The notes beneath the pieces were generated by a model that was not told the origin of the DNA, searched no databases, and saw only the letters and a program-made list of their open reading frames with translations. 64,000 nucleotides of DNA, from assembly GCA_944548615.1 (NCBI GenBank), contig OX155980.1, positions 62,493,582-62,557,581 on the forward strand. Reading direction: 5' to 3'. A program made the translations under genes and the position numbers. Source of the DNA: Micropterix aruncella (taxonomy: Eukaryota > Arthropoda > Insecta > Lepidoptera > Micropterigidae). Positions 12,013 to 23,400 of the stretch are shown in pieces (positions within the stretch are counted from its first letter, which is position 1; each line of letters opens with the position of its first letter).

Positions 12013-12056
<44 letters not shown>

Positions 12057-12297
12057 GAAGTAACCATTGTTTCCCTTTCTCTCCGTCCTCTCCTAATTTC
12101 CTCTCCTCGGGCATTCTTAGTTTTAAATATAGTTGTTTGTATTTTATGCAGATTTATTTGTTTATTAATCTTTATTTCCACAACGCGCGCATGTGATTAG
12201 GTTATTTGTGCAATATTGTCACGTTGCAATAAACTTGCTTTTAGTATTTTTTAATTTTTTAAATGCAAATAAAGAGTTTATTATAATTATTATTATA
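11548..12297 (+). mobile_element. LINE remnant: pol C-terminus and 3' UTR
   Basis: The frame at about 11548-11700 encodes an L-D-Y-T-D-M-T-Y-L-D-L-S-type block and then L-E-R-L-Q-N-V-C-I-R-F-I-F. This is characteristic of the region after the reverse transcriptase in Jockey/CR1-like insect LINEs. Homology continues in shifted frames to about 12010. A short AT microsatellite (12017-12051) interrupts the 3' UTR, which is homologous to 2085-2310 and ends in a TTA-type tail at about 12277-12297. The copy is 5'-truncated and frameshifted. Confidence 0.75.
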
Positions 12298-12539
12298 CAC
12301 GACGACCAACTAGTCAAATAAGACTATTTTTTAATGAAAGGTATACAATTAGGTATTTTTTGCCCTCGTTTTCAATCTCCACTATAATATTAGTGGAATT
12401 GGCGCTAAACTCCCCCCGCTTTTCGAGTAAAATCCCGCAAATCGGCACCATTGCACGCTACACACTACACCTCTGATATCCGTTGACTTCGGGCGGATAC
12501 GATGCACTCGTAAGCTACCCCTCATAGTCATACACTTGC

Positions 12540-12854
12540 GGGCGTCGAGCAACAGTTGGCTCGTAGCAGGTGGTTGCGACGATCGGCAATTTCCGCCGCG
12601 GGAGCCGAGTGCCGCCGACGATATTTGAATCGCGACGCGCGAAGCGAGCGATCGGCGAACAGTGTGCTTTCGTGCGGCGTCGCGGCCGGTCGCGCGTCTA
12701 GTTAACGAGTGATATGAACGTGTCGTGTAGTGTCGGCGCCGCCCTCCAGCTCCGGTACCCAATTCCGAGTGCAGTGCGATGGTGTGATCGCTTTTAAAGA
12801 GGACGATCGAACGTTAGTGCGGTCCTGGCGACGGCGGAACCCCCGACTGGCGAA
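12540..12854 (+). promoter_or_regulatory. CpG-rich 5' region / 5' UTR of the host gene
   Basis: This block is dense in CpG compared with the AT-rich surroundings and leads into the start codon at 12855. An in-frame TAA lies at 12795-12797, so translation in the exon frame cannot start further upstream. No TATA box or clear initiator was identified, and the transcription start is unknown. Confidence 0.45.
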
Positions 12855-12972
12855 ATGGTGCTGCTGGACCTCGGTAGCGATGCCTACTACGGCGACCCTG
12901 CCACCTCTTACGTGGACTTTGACTTCTCTGGGCCGCTACTCCAGGTCAACACCAACAGCCCCTACATCACAG
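12855..12972 (+). CDS. Host gene exon 1 (start codon), unidentified, TF-like
   Basis: ATG at 12855 has a good context (A at -3, G at +4) and an in-frame stop 60 bases upstream, so I take it as the start. It encodes 39 codons plus one base, acidic and aromatic (M-V-L-L-D-L-G-S-D-A-Y-Y at the start, S-P-Y-I-T near the end), and ends at a CAG|GTAACT donor. The split Gly codon is completed exactly by the exon at 49932. The next intron is 36959 bases. Composition of the joined protein suggests the N-terminal region of a nuclear regulator. I do not recognise the family with certainty. Confidence 0.85.
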
Positions 12973-13336
12973 GTAACTTACACACAAGTTGGTGTAATAA
13001 CCGCCAAAAACGGTCAACGCGTTATCCAGTTCTACTCCGTATAGGTATGCCAGTACCGGATCATCAACCCCATGCCTTTTAGGGGGGCCCGCGACAGGGT
13101 ATCTTTAAAATCATATTTTTATATTTTTTTCCTAAAAGATAGAATTAAAAAAACATTGAATTGAAATTCTAAGGAGTACATGTTTAATAAACTTTTTAGT
13201 CCGGCTTATATATAGTATGTTATACATTATCGACAGTTGGCCGCTGCCAGCCTGTGCGATCGCAGATGTCTCATGATTAGGAACGCGGTATAACTACGGT
13301 ATAGGAACCTCTCCTGGATTGTTGATTTTTAACGCC

Positions 13337-14272
13337 ACCGGACTATATTCAACACGCAGATTCCGAATCTGCAATAATCTTTTGTCGGGCTCAATAAATA
13401 AGCGAGATATTGGCATTCAAAATTTGCATACTAAACGTCCAAAAATCGGCCATATCGTTTCAGGAGTAGTTGTTGGAATATAGTCGATAGACGCGAGTTC
13501 TCTAATATCGATAATAATTCGCGATATTACAAAACTGATGGCATGCTCGTAAGAAACATGTCTGATATTTTAAAAAATTAGACTATTTTCGAGGGTTTTT
13601 TTCAATGACTGCGTTTTGATAACAAAAGGTACCCTGAAACAATAGAACATTGTTAAATATAAGAATATCACCGCAAGCGAAAAGTTTTTTTCGAATTTTA
13701 CGCGAAATTCGAAAAAAAAAATCGCCTGTGGCGCTATTAATGTTATGTTAGCGATAATTCGGATTTTTTTCGAGGTTTTTACAAAATGACTTTGGATATT
13801 GATTATAAAAGGTAACAAACGAAATTTCTTCAATATCAAATTAACACCGCAGGCAAAAAGTTTTTTTCGAATTTCGCGCGAAATTCGAAAAAAAATTGTT
13901 GCCAAAAGGTAACCTAAGCCAAACGACCTTTCACGATATCTTCTGTTATCAATATGCAGTCATTGAAAAAACATCAAAAATTGTGCCCTTTCTTTTAAAT
14001 TTCGCTAAAATATGTATTTTTTCGATCGTTTTTTTTCAAAATATTTCGTGCAATCTAAAAACTCTGCAAAATGTCATAATTTCTGTAATATCGCTAATTG
14101 TTATCGATATTACGATATACTCGAAATGACCCACACGGGATGTAAAAACAAAATGGCCGCAACTTTCTTGACATATGGAATGAAAATTTTGGACGCCTAT
14201 ATCTCGCTTATTTATTGAGATCAAATAAAGATGATGGCAGATTCGGAATCAGCGTGGTAATATAGTCGGTTA
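13337..14272. mobile_element. ~0.94-kb foldback/MITE-like element
   Basis: The left end (13337 onward: GACTATATT, then GATTCCGAATCTGC, then TCAATAAATAAGCGAGATAT) reappears inverted at the right end (14150-14270). Inner parts are also inverted: the block around 13590-13635 is mirrored at 13905-13965. The middle holds two TTCGAATTT/AAATTCGAA hairpins, at 13685-13719 (imperfect) and 13861-13894 (a perfect 34-bp palindrome). TTAA occurs at both outer edges (13329-13332 and 14270-14273), a possible target duplication. Short open frames inside look spurious. Confidence 0.65.
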
Positions 14273-15876
14273 AATATCGAATATTGTCATAAACATGCGA
14301 TATATGTAAGTCACTTTAAAACTTCAAAAAGTCTGGAAATATTGCTGATTTCAAGCGTCCGACGCAATTTTCATTCAGATTTAGCATTAAAATGATCAAA
14401 TCTATTAGTAAGTATATTTTTTTAGAAAGGTTGCTATACTTCAGTTATTCCAGGAACGCTACTGGTAAAGTCTCATGATTTCGACGTTCTGTTCAAAAAT
14501 CATCGATGTCACATGAACGACTGAAATCATATGCCATTGTGGCCACTGAAATTGTGTGTATTGGAAAAGGTGATTTTTCCACAGTATACTCTGGTATACT
14601 GTGTACGATGGCTATCGTACTTCACTTGGTGGATTCCCTTGTTTGGATTTCCCGGGTCTCAAAACATGGAAATCCGGCGCAAACTCAAAATTTTGCTCGA
14701 AAACAAGACTTTGCCTATTTAAATACTTTGTGTAACCAGATGTAATTCAATGATTTTTAAATACCGAGAAAGATTTACAGAAATTGAAAATGCAAAAAAA
14801 TACTTTAACCAAAAATTTATTTAAAGTTATGTAAACTTACAAACGAATTATCCTATTCCTGCACTAAATATTAGTTATATGTTTAAAAATATGTCACGCT
14901 TTAAACGACTACTTATCTATTACAATATTTTAGCAAATAGCTGCAAACAATGACGTTACATCTACTAAACATTAGTAAATACTCTGTACCATAGGAAGAA
15001 AATAGGTCGGAAGAGAGTCACACTGCTGCAAGTAACAAGTGAAATATCTTTTGCAGCGAAAAAAAAATTGGACAAAAATCGCGATAATGATTGCGTTTTA
15101 TGAAATAATATGAAGTAACATAAATCATATAAAATAATATGAAGTGGCGATTTTGTCATTAAATTTAATTTTATGGGTGCTGAACATGAAATTGTGGTGA
15201 ATTTTGTGAAAACATCATTATACCGTTCGGGGTCTTACCAAAACCATGAATGTGCCAAAATGGATGTTTTAAGTACACAGAATATACTGCAATATAAGTG
15301 GTTGAAACAAGCAACCTGATTTTGGACCAACGGTTTTTTTCTGAGCATGCCAAAAGAGCCTATGTGGGTGGTTAGATTGGCTATTGAAAATTGGCGCTCT
15401 GGCAAAATCGTTACGCCATAATAACCCATTTTGCACATTGGTTATTTTCGCAATCGCTTAATGTTCACTCTAAAATGACAATCCGAAAAATCAAATTTCT
15501 GGCTGGAGAACAGACCGCACATACTATACTGCATTCGAATATTTTTTGGTATTTTAACATAGTGTAATGCACCAGATGCATGCTGCAAAAATATGCTAAA
15601 CTGCAAAAGCATGCTCTTAGGACGATATTTGGGTTTAAAATGAGAAGATCACTGTCCTCGGACCTTTAAATATTGACCTTTAAATCTGAATTTATTTATC
15701 ACTGTATAATTTACGCCAAAGCAAACTTGGAAAACCAGGAAAAGTTCTCGACTTTGCATGAATATAAACACACGTAATAAAAATAAAATTGTAATTCCCA
15801 AAGTGTGGCTGTGTTTATACCAAACATCATTTTTATATTTGAGATTTAAATTTTTCAACTGGTTGCTTTTAATACG
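14273..15876. other. Intronic spacer, no gene
   Basis: This is AT-rich sequence without a convincing coding frame. Small open frames on both strands show no known domain. No repeat boundary was recognised. Confidence 0.5.
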
Positions 15877-16674
15877 GTGACGCAAGTAAATTTGCTTGGA
15901 AAATTACAAAAGTATGGAGGTAGAATTTACTCGAAACATAGATGTATGATTAGAGCAAATGCACGAAGGAAGCAAATGACGAAAATTAATGACTTCGCTA
16001 GTGAACCACACGAAATGAATTACGGTGTTCCTCAGGGAGCTGTACTAGTAGACCCTTTCCTATTTATTCTATATATCATCGATCTATTTCATATTCCTAA
16101 CAAACGCTAAAATTGTATTACATGCAGATAATCATTGTATATTTCCGACAAATTCAATCAAAATACGTTTATTGGTTTCAGAGATCAAAATGATCGTACA
16201 TACAAACAGACAAACGGACAAACTGATATTATTTTGTTTTAATGCCATTCTTAATGCTAGTAATAAATCACTCAAAAACAAAGGCAGATAGAGGCTGTGA
16301 ACACTATCGGTCTTAATGTAACTTTTTCAGATTATAACGATGCTGGTGACTATCATGGGCTTATACCATTAGAAATGAGAAGAGTTAGTTCAGATGTAAT
16401 ATTCCTATACAAGATATTAAATGGCTTTATCGACTGTTCTGAATTGCTTCAACTTATAAATTTCCATGTACCCGCACGGCCTTCCCGCCAATTAAACTTA
16501 TTTCATCTACCTCAAGTAAGCACAAACTACGCCCAAAATAACTACATTTATCGAGTATCTCATTTCTGCAATACCAAGCTAAGCGAAAGTGACCTATTTA
16601 ATACAACTGCGACTGCGCTCAAGACTCTTATTCCGGGTCTTCTGAAAGGCAATATTCAAGGACGAGTGAAATAA
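15877..16674 (+). pseudogene. LINE reverse transcriptase remnant
   Basis: The frame at 15877-16110 holds G-V-P-Q-G-A-V-L-V-D-P-F-L-F, a reverse transcriptase motif of Jockey/CR1-like LINEs (usual form G-V-P-Q-G-S-x-L-G-P). After a gap, 16297-16674 encodes the C-terminal tail, including V-I-F-L-Y-K-I-L-N-G, I-N-F-H-V-P and P-S-R-Q-L-N-L-F. The intervening Y-A-D-D region is lost or frameshifted. The AT-rich trailer to about 16760 could be its 3' UTR. Confidence 0.7.
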
Positions 16675-17129
16675 TTATATTATATTTTTTCTTTTCTTCT
16701 TTCTTTTCATTCTTCAATATTAAAATAAACCATAAAATTTCCCTAATAATAAAATTATAAAATTATAACTTTAATTCCCCTCCACTTCCTCCTATCCCCT
16801 TCCTAGGCGACTGTATATTTTTACGATTTTTAAGTGGAAACTTTTAACTGGCATTGTAGTCTGTAAATATAATTCTGATATTTCTACTGTAATAGCTGTA
16901 AGTTTCCTTAATAATGATAAAATAAAATAATAAAATAAAAATAAAAAAATGATATAGACATGATAGTATTTGTAATTTCTAACCAATTATAAAATCTAAG
17001 TACCTTGAATGAATGACGCCTTACTGGCCTTTTTTAGCATGTCACATAGGTCTTTAGGCTATTTCAAAGTCGGCTCTCATATTTGTGATATATCCTAGAA
17101 AATCCGACAGTGTATATAGTCAAGTATCT

Positions 17130-17340
17130 CAAAATTACATTGCAATTGCGACTAGAGACTCTTACTCGTACTCGCCTGACCTTGCTCCAAGAGATTTTCA
17201 CTTGTTTCGGAATGTGGTAAACTTTTTATAGGGGAAAACAGAGGCAGTGAAAACCCCCATTAAAGCATTTATTGATCCACGATAGTTCTACAGACGCATT
17301 AACCAACTCCCATTAAAATGACAAACTGCATTGAGAATAG
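17130..17340 (+). pseudogene. mariner transposase fragment
   Basis: One frame at about 17160-17220 reads S-P-D-L-A-P-R-D-F-H-L-F-R, the block around the third catalytic Asp of mariner transposases, followed by stops. Sequence to about 17330 resembles the family's C-terminal F-Y-x-x-x-I-x-Q-L-P motif. Only the C-terminal end survives. Positions 16675-17129 show no other feature. Confidence 0.65.
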
Positions 17341-18440
17341 GGGTCAATATTTTGATTAATTAGATTTATATTACTTTACATTATATTCGTATCCAATTGG
17401 CGAACCTATCGCTGTTGGACGTGTCACAATATATTATAGGCAGTAATATACAACCTACTGTAACCAACAGATATTTATTAAGAGTTTTTTGTATGATACT
17501 AAATTGAGTATCTTACATATTTTAAATAAGAATATAAAATGTAATAATGAGTATCATAGCTGAATAAAATCATTAAAAATAATCATGAATTGTTACAATG
17601 AGATCATATAAATATTCAAAATAGAGTGAAATATAATAAGTAAAATACTAATAAAAATGGCTCTAATGTCTAAAAATGTCAAAAATATATATTTTTTAAA
17701 CAATATAATCAATAGGTACTTTTATATATGCTGTTTTTCAATTACTGTTGCTTTACGTCATGTAAAATCAATATAGTTAGACAATTAAATTAATCCATAA
17801 ATGTATAAAACTATCATTTAAATGGGTATAATGTTTGAAAAGTCATGGTCCTCGAATTCGGTTAGATCATAGGAAGGTTGGCCTCTCATCAGCTTAAGGT
17901 TTTTTTAAATATTTCATTCCTGCAGCTGTTTAATAGTGATAGGGAGAAGATTATAGAATTTAATGCTAAGGTAGAACTAGCTTTTCTGTACTTTTACCTG
18001 TCTTATTCGGAGTACGCATAAAATGGATCTACCGCGGGTATGGTGAGAGTAATTTTCAGCATTAGTCACAGTTTCTGTTAGATCCGTGTGGCACCTAACA
18101 GTAATGTTAGTCATTATCTTTGCTTTACTGAAATATTCTCTGCATGAGATCCGCTCCGCAGTGCTCTCTTTTACAAAAGGGAGATTCTTTTACTAGTTTC
18201 GGCATTTCCTCAAAATAGTAGACCAATAATAAGCTGAAATACGCCAAATATACTTATTTGGCGTATTTTTGGCGTAAATATACTATCATAGCGTACAAAA
18301 TTTTTGGTCTTTAATTTTCTTTATAGAACTTCACAGGTTCACGCGTAATAATTCATAGTAAAAAATATTTTTAAAACAAGCTTATAAAAATGCTCTGGAA
18401 AGAAGAAAAAGAATGGGCCATTGAAATTCAATGCTATACA
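17341..18440. other. Intronic spacer with one small hairpin
   Basis: No gene is seen. An 11-bp perfect inverted repeat with a 4-nt loop (TACGCCAAATA arms) lies at 18240-18265. Confidence 0.5.
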
Positions 18441-18690
18441 ACATTTCGTGTCTTTGCTGTTGACCGTTGAGGAGTCTTCTCGTTGGAAGCCAACCCTGGG
18501 TGCAGCAGCCATGTCATGGTAGAACTTAAAACGGCCTATCATTATTGAATGCGTATTCAAAATTTCGTGTTTGTGCTGTTGACTGTTGAGGAGTATCCTC
18601 GTCGAGAGCCAATCCTAGGTATAAAATCAGGTCATGCCTACCATAAAAATGCATTGCCAACGTAATAGAACCAATATTTAAAATTTCAAC
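18441..18690 (+). repeat. Dispersed repeat C, tandem pair
   Basis: Two diverged copies about 119 bp apart (starting near 18444 and 18563) share a TGCTGTTGAC(C/T)GTTGAGGAG core. The second copy continues with a GGTCATGCCTACCATAAAAA block. The same blocks occur in reverse order and opposite strand at 32930-33055, so this is an interspersed family. Class unknown. Confidence 0.6.
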
Positions 18691-18777
18691 TATATAGAAT
18701 AAAAGGAAGTGGTTCTAATTCAGCTTGCAAGATTTGACCTAAACAAACTCTAAAGTATGCACAAACTACTCTACTTG

Positions 18778-18955
18778 GTACGCTTGCCTTAGTACGGGCC
18801 TAGGCCTAGTAAGCGGCGTTGATTTAAAAAAAATGGTCTGCGGTGCTTTCATTTTGCTATTATTTACATTTAAGCCTCTAATGTTAAACTTACAATGTAC
18901 TGCCATAAAAATGTGCTTTTCTTTAATAAATAAATAAATAAACAAATAAACTGAC
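18778..18955 (+). repeat. Dispersed repeat E with AAAT-repeat tail
   Basis: This is a retroposon-like 3' end with a CCTAGGCCTA core near 18800 and a terminal AATAAATAAATA run near 18926-18950. It is homologous to 42768-42930, which has the same core and the same kind of tail. Confidence 0.55.
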
Positions 18956-20400
18956 GAACATTGTAAGGAAAATAAAAGATTATAAAAATAGATAGCGTTT
19001 TCGTCGAAATTTGGTGAGTAAAACGAGTGGCACTATGCCTCCACCAATGGAGGCATAGGTGGAGGCGTGCCTTGCTTCTAAGATTAAGCATTCGTTAGGC
19101 TGCGATACACCTCGACATAAACAATGCATCATAATTTGCCGACGACACGCGCTTCCTGCGCTTCACAAATCAACACCCTAGTCCAAGGTAAACGGCACGG
19201 CGCTCGTGCTATAAATCGGGCGCCCATAAACCATTTTAAGTTAGACGATGAGATACTGGACGAATGAATGAATTTATGAATCGGCTTTATTGCACAGAAT
19301 AAACACTATCATTGATTGGTATAGCTCTGATCGCTTTTATATCGCTACAGGCTTTAAATCCAGTTATAAAAGCACAGAAATCAGTGCTTCGGGTGATTCA
19401 TTCTGATTAGTTGTGATTAGTGAAACCATTACAGCAGTCGCAATCGTTGTATGACACCTTAATCTGTATGCTACGCCCCGACTACCTCGGAAAGACAGGT
19501 ATAGATTTTTTTTAAAAACATAATACAATATGACGGTGATACTATTGCACTGTTCGCAACACATTCTCACGTCGAAACGCCATTATTAATGGGTGACTGC
19601 TAGGTGGCATGCACTCGTATGAGTCATTTGCTAGTGGTCTAGAGAGAATGGTGCGTTATATGTTTCCCAATATGTTGAAATGCAACTGTTAAGTACTCGA
19701 GCTGCAAGACACAACGGACGACTTGCAGTCAATTGACTCTTAACAACAAAAAGGGTAAGATAGTTTATGTAAGTATTATCGCGCGGTAATTGATAGCTAG
19801 CTTGTCTATTCAAAGCTTAATTTCAACTGATCGAACGCGAACAATGTAGTAATTTTATTTCAGCTGTTGAAAGTATTCCAATATGGTCACCTTAGTTGGC
19901 TGGTTGGTTCAATGAAGGTGTGCTGGATGAAGGTATAATTTCACGGTTTGCATGATAACACGGTATTACAGTACTTCCATAAATCGCTGCGTTCTGATTG
20001 CTTGGCAAAATTGAGTTATCGCAATGGTACATACCGCTGCCATAGTTTTGAAGGTGATACGATATTGCTGTATGGAATGGCATCGTGGCATTTTTAAGTA
20101 TTGGCAGTGGCAGTGGCATTTTTAAACATTGGCGGGAGTTTCGCCTCGAAGCCTATTTTTTTTTATTAACGAACAGAGCGGTCGACTCATGGAGCAAGCA
20201 TCCTGACAGTAAGATGTATGCAGGAACAGTGAATGTTTTTAATAACCGACTGGAGAAGTTCATAAAAACTTATTGGCAAACTTAACTATGCTACCTGCCT
20301 ACAAACAATAGTAATAATAATTAGTTGCCCAAAAACATTTCTTATTGTCGGCGACCGCTGACGACGACTAACAAGCGAGAGAGAGACAGACAGAGAGAGA

Positions 20401-20453
<53 letters not shown>

Positions 20454-23400
20454 CAGCCCATCCTGAACAACGTTATTAGCAACGCCGAAGTATCAGGCGC
20501 CATCAACTTCCGCGGTAAAATCCATTTTTAAATATTTTATAACCTTAAACAATCGTGACTTCGGTTTTATATCCCAATTTATTTCTGTAATAAGATGTGA
20601 TGCTAGCCTCCTGCTAACCTTTAACCCTTCTGGAATACAACAAAACCAACTGTAATAGTACACGTGATATTCAGATGAAACAATTGTTGGTACATAGATT
20701 GCCACTACGGCTTGCCGCGTATAAGCGCTGTCCAATCTTCTTGCTGACATAGTAAATTACATAGCAATTTTTCAATGTATCCATAAATAGGCCACTGGGT
20801 GTCGTAGTAACTCTATCTGTTACGGTCGTTTACAAGGTACAATTCTCACAAGCGACACGAGCGACTTGATATAATGTTACAAAAGGTAGCGCCGAAATAT
20901 TACGTCATTTTATGTTAAAAAATCTTACCACAGTTGTATTCCCAGATGTCCCAGTCCTGTACAAAATGGCAGTTTGGCTACTGAAAACTGTTAATTTAGA
21001 ATGGATATGGAGTTCAAATCTAACCTACCAAAACACCTATCATAGGTTTCTTAAATATTGAAGTTTTATTGGGTCTAAACATCAAGCTGCGAATTACGAA
21101 AATATTTATGAAAAAATAATTTCAATGTCTTTATAATGGTTTTTATTATGAACGTTCAAAGTTACGATTTAATATAATCGCGTGAAGGTTGTGTGCATGA
21201 CGAAGAAAATGAGTACACACATTTTTGTAACTCAAATCAATCAATCAATCTCTCTTTGGGTAGGGTTGTCACAAACTGTATTCATAAGGACTTATTTTAA
21301 GTTTATAGGAGGCGGCAAAATGTCTTCTGGGTCGATGGGGTTAATGTGCAGAATGTTTATCTCTTCAGTGTTTAATGATTTCCTTGTATTGTATGTCAGT
21401 TTTTTCTAGACCAATGTTGATCCCTTGCCCAACTCTTCCACTCAACAAAAGCCACTTAGCTGACCAAAGAGCAAGCATAATATACTTTCAAATCGCCATA
21501 TATCACCCAAACATGGTGGGTGATTCGGCTCCAACACACTAAAATCCAAAATAATAATACAAATGCATTCAAAAAGTTTTTCATCGTCGGCACGTGTAAT
21601 AATTTTAATTATTTTTCTATAATAATTCCCTTTTTAACCGACAACACTGGTCCAGTATTTTATCAGTTCATTTCTTGTGTAGAGCTACTAGCGTGGGTGT
21701 TTTTATCTCTTCATTTCGGTATTATATTATACTCTCATTGACGGTCGTCTGCCGATAACACTGCTATTGTAGTATTTGTACTTCATATCATTATCGAAAT
21801 ATAACTTGGAAGTCACACCGAAAGTTTTTGGAATCAAGCAAATCAAACCACTTGCGGAACGATTTTCATTATTCATTTAACAATTCGCATTGTCATCTAA
21901 GAAATATTTGCGCAACGATTCTCGACAAATTACTGAATAACCTATCGCTTTTGTGAGTACGAATGTATATCTCTGTTTTATGCGTTTTACTAAACTGTCG
22001 GCGATACGTTTACATGATCGGGTAATTTCACAATTTTGTTGTATAACATACAACTAAAAAGTGTTGTATAACATACAACTAAAAAACACATATACGACTA
22101 ACGGTCAGAAGTGTTACTTATAGGTGTCTTTTAAACCTCTCTTTTATAATTCCTTTTCTCGCAACTTTGCTAATCGGTATTGTTGCCTTAAAAACTCGAG
22201 CTATATTTTCCCATACAACAGAAGCCATTTTAACCCATTATTTGAGTAAACCGTGATGATAGCGCGGCTGCCTATTCTACAGTCAAATTAAACATGTTGA
22301 CAACAACTCGTCGGTCACTATAACAACTACTCGGTATTTCAAGCTAATGGCTCCATTTTCAATCAATTTTAATTTCATCTTCAGCACAGGGCTAATATAG
22401 CTAAACAACAACGACACGTTGACGCTAAACAACAACAACAAAAATAGCTTATTTCAAAAAGGTGTTATTTATGTTCTTTTAGCAATGACCGATTCTTAAG
22501 GGCGATAGCAGCAAGCTCTTAAACTTTAGTTGTTTTAGTGATCGATGCGTAAAGGAGGACGTTGAATGGGCTATGTATAATGATCGACCGGGGCCCGAGA
22601 CAATAGACTGATGATTCAATCCTGCTCAGCCATTGATGATTTGTATGCGCAGAGCGTCTTGGATGAGCGCGTGGGCACTTCTATTTTATGAATGAAGCAT
22701 AAACCCGACTCGATCTATGAGCCACTGAATTGTATCGTACACTGTACAGGTCTCACCAATGTTGTTGGTCTCCCGGACAATGCTTTAAGTCAAAGTCTGT
22801 AGCTACACTGAGATAAAACACTGTGTTTTTCAGCACCAACCACCTAACAGTTGCCTTATATTGGAAATACGCATAATGCACTATTCTTTCTGGACCACTG
22901 GCAAACTACATATATTTCACCTTGCAGTGGCGGCATTAATAATGGCCAATCACAGATTTTTGGCCATTTATTGTGTACTTTCTTTTTCATTCCAAAAGCT
23001 TCAGTGTAGGTCTATTTTTAAGAAACTCGCAACTCCATACACAGAAAGCAACATTGATTTAATTTAAGTGAGCTTACATTACCAATTGAATGGCTATTTC
23101 CTTCGTCGTTTCCCGTGGTGGATGCTCGGTTCCGTAAGAATTCCGATTATTTTTTTAACGATGCTGCGTTTATTTTATTCTAAATATAATATATAATTAA
23201 ATCTGACTTTATTTATGCTAAGATGTTACATGGTTGCAAATCCTAAAATGTGTGTGTCTTTTCTTTTATTTTGTTCTTGATGCATTTATACTTTAACATA
23301 TTAGACGAACGTCAACTATACATTGGATTGTTTTTTTTTCTTTTTATTTTCGAACGCTACCGAATGTACTCCATGACCATATTTAAGCGACGACTAACCA

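Noticed and set aside
12730..13044. 104-codon open frame overlapping host exon 1 in another frame
   Set aside because: It runs through the exon donor into the intron. The 12855 frame has the better start context and splice-phase match.
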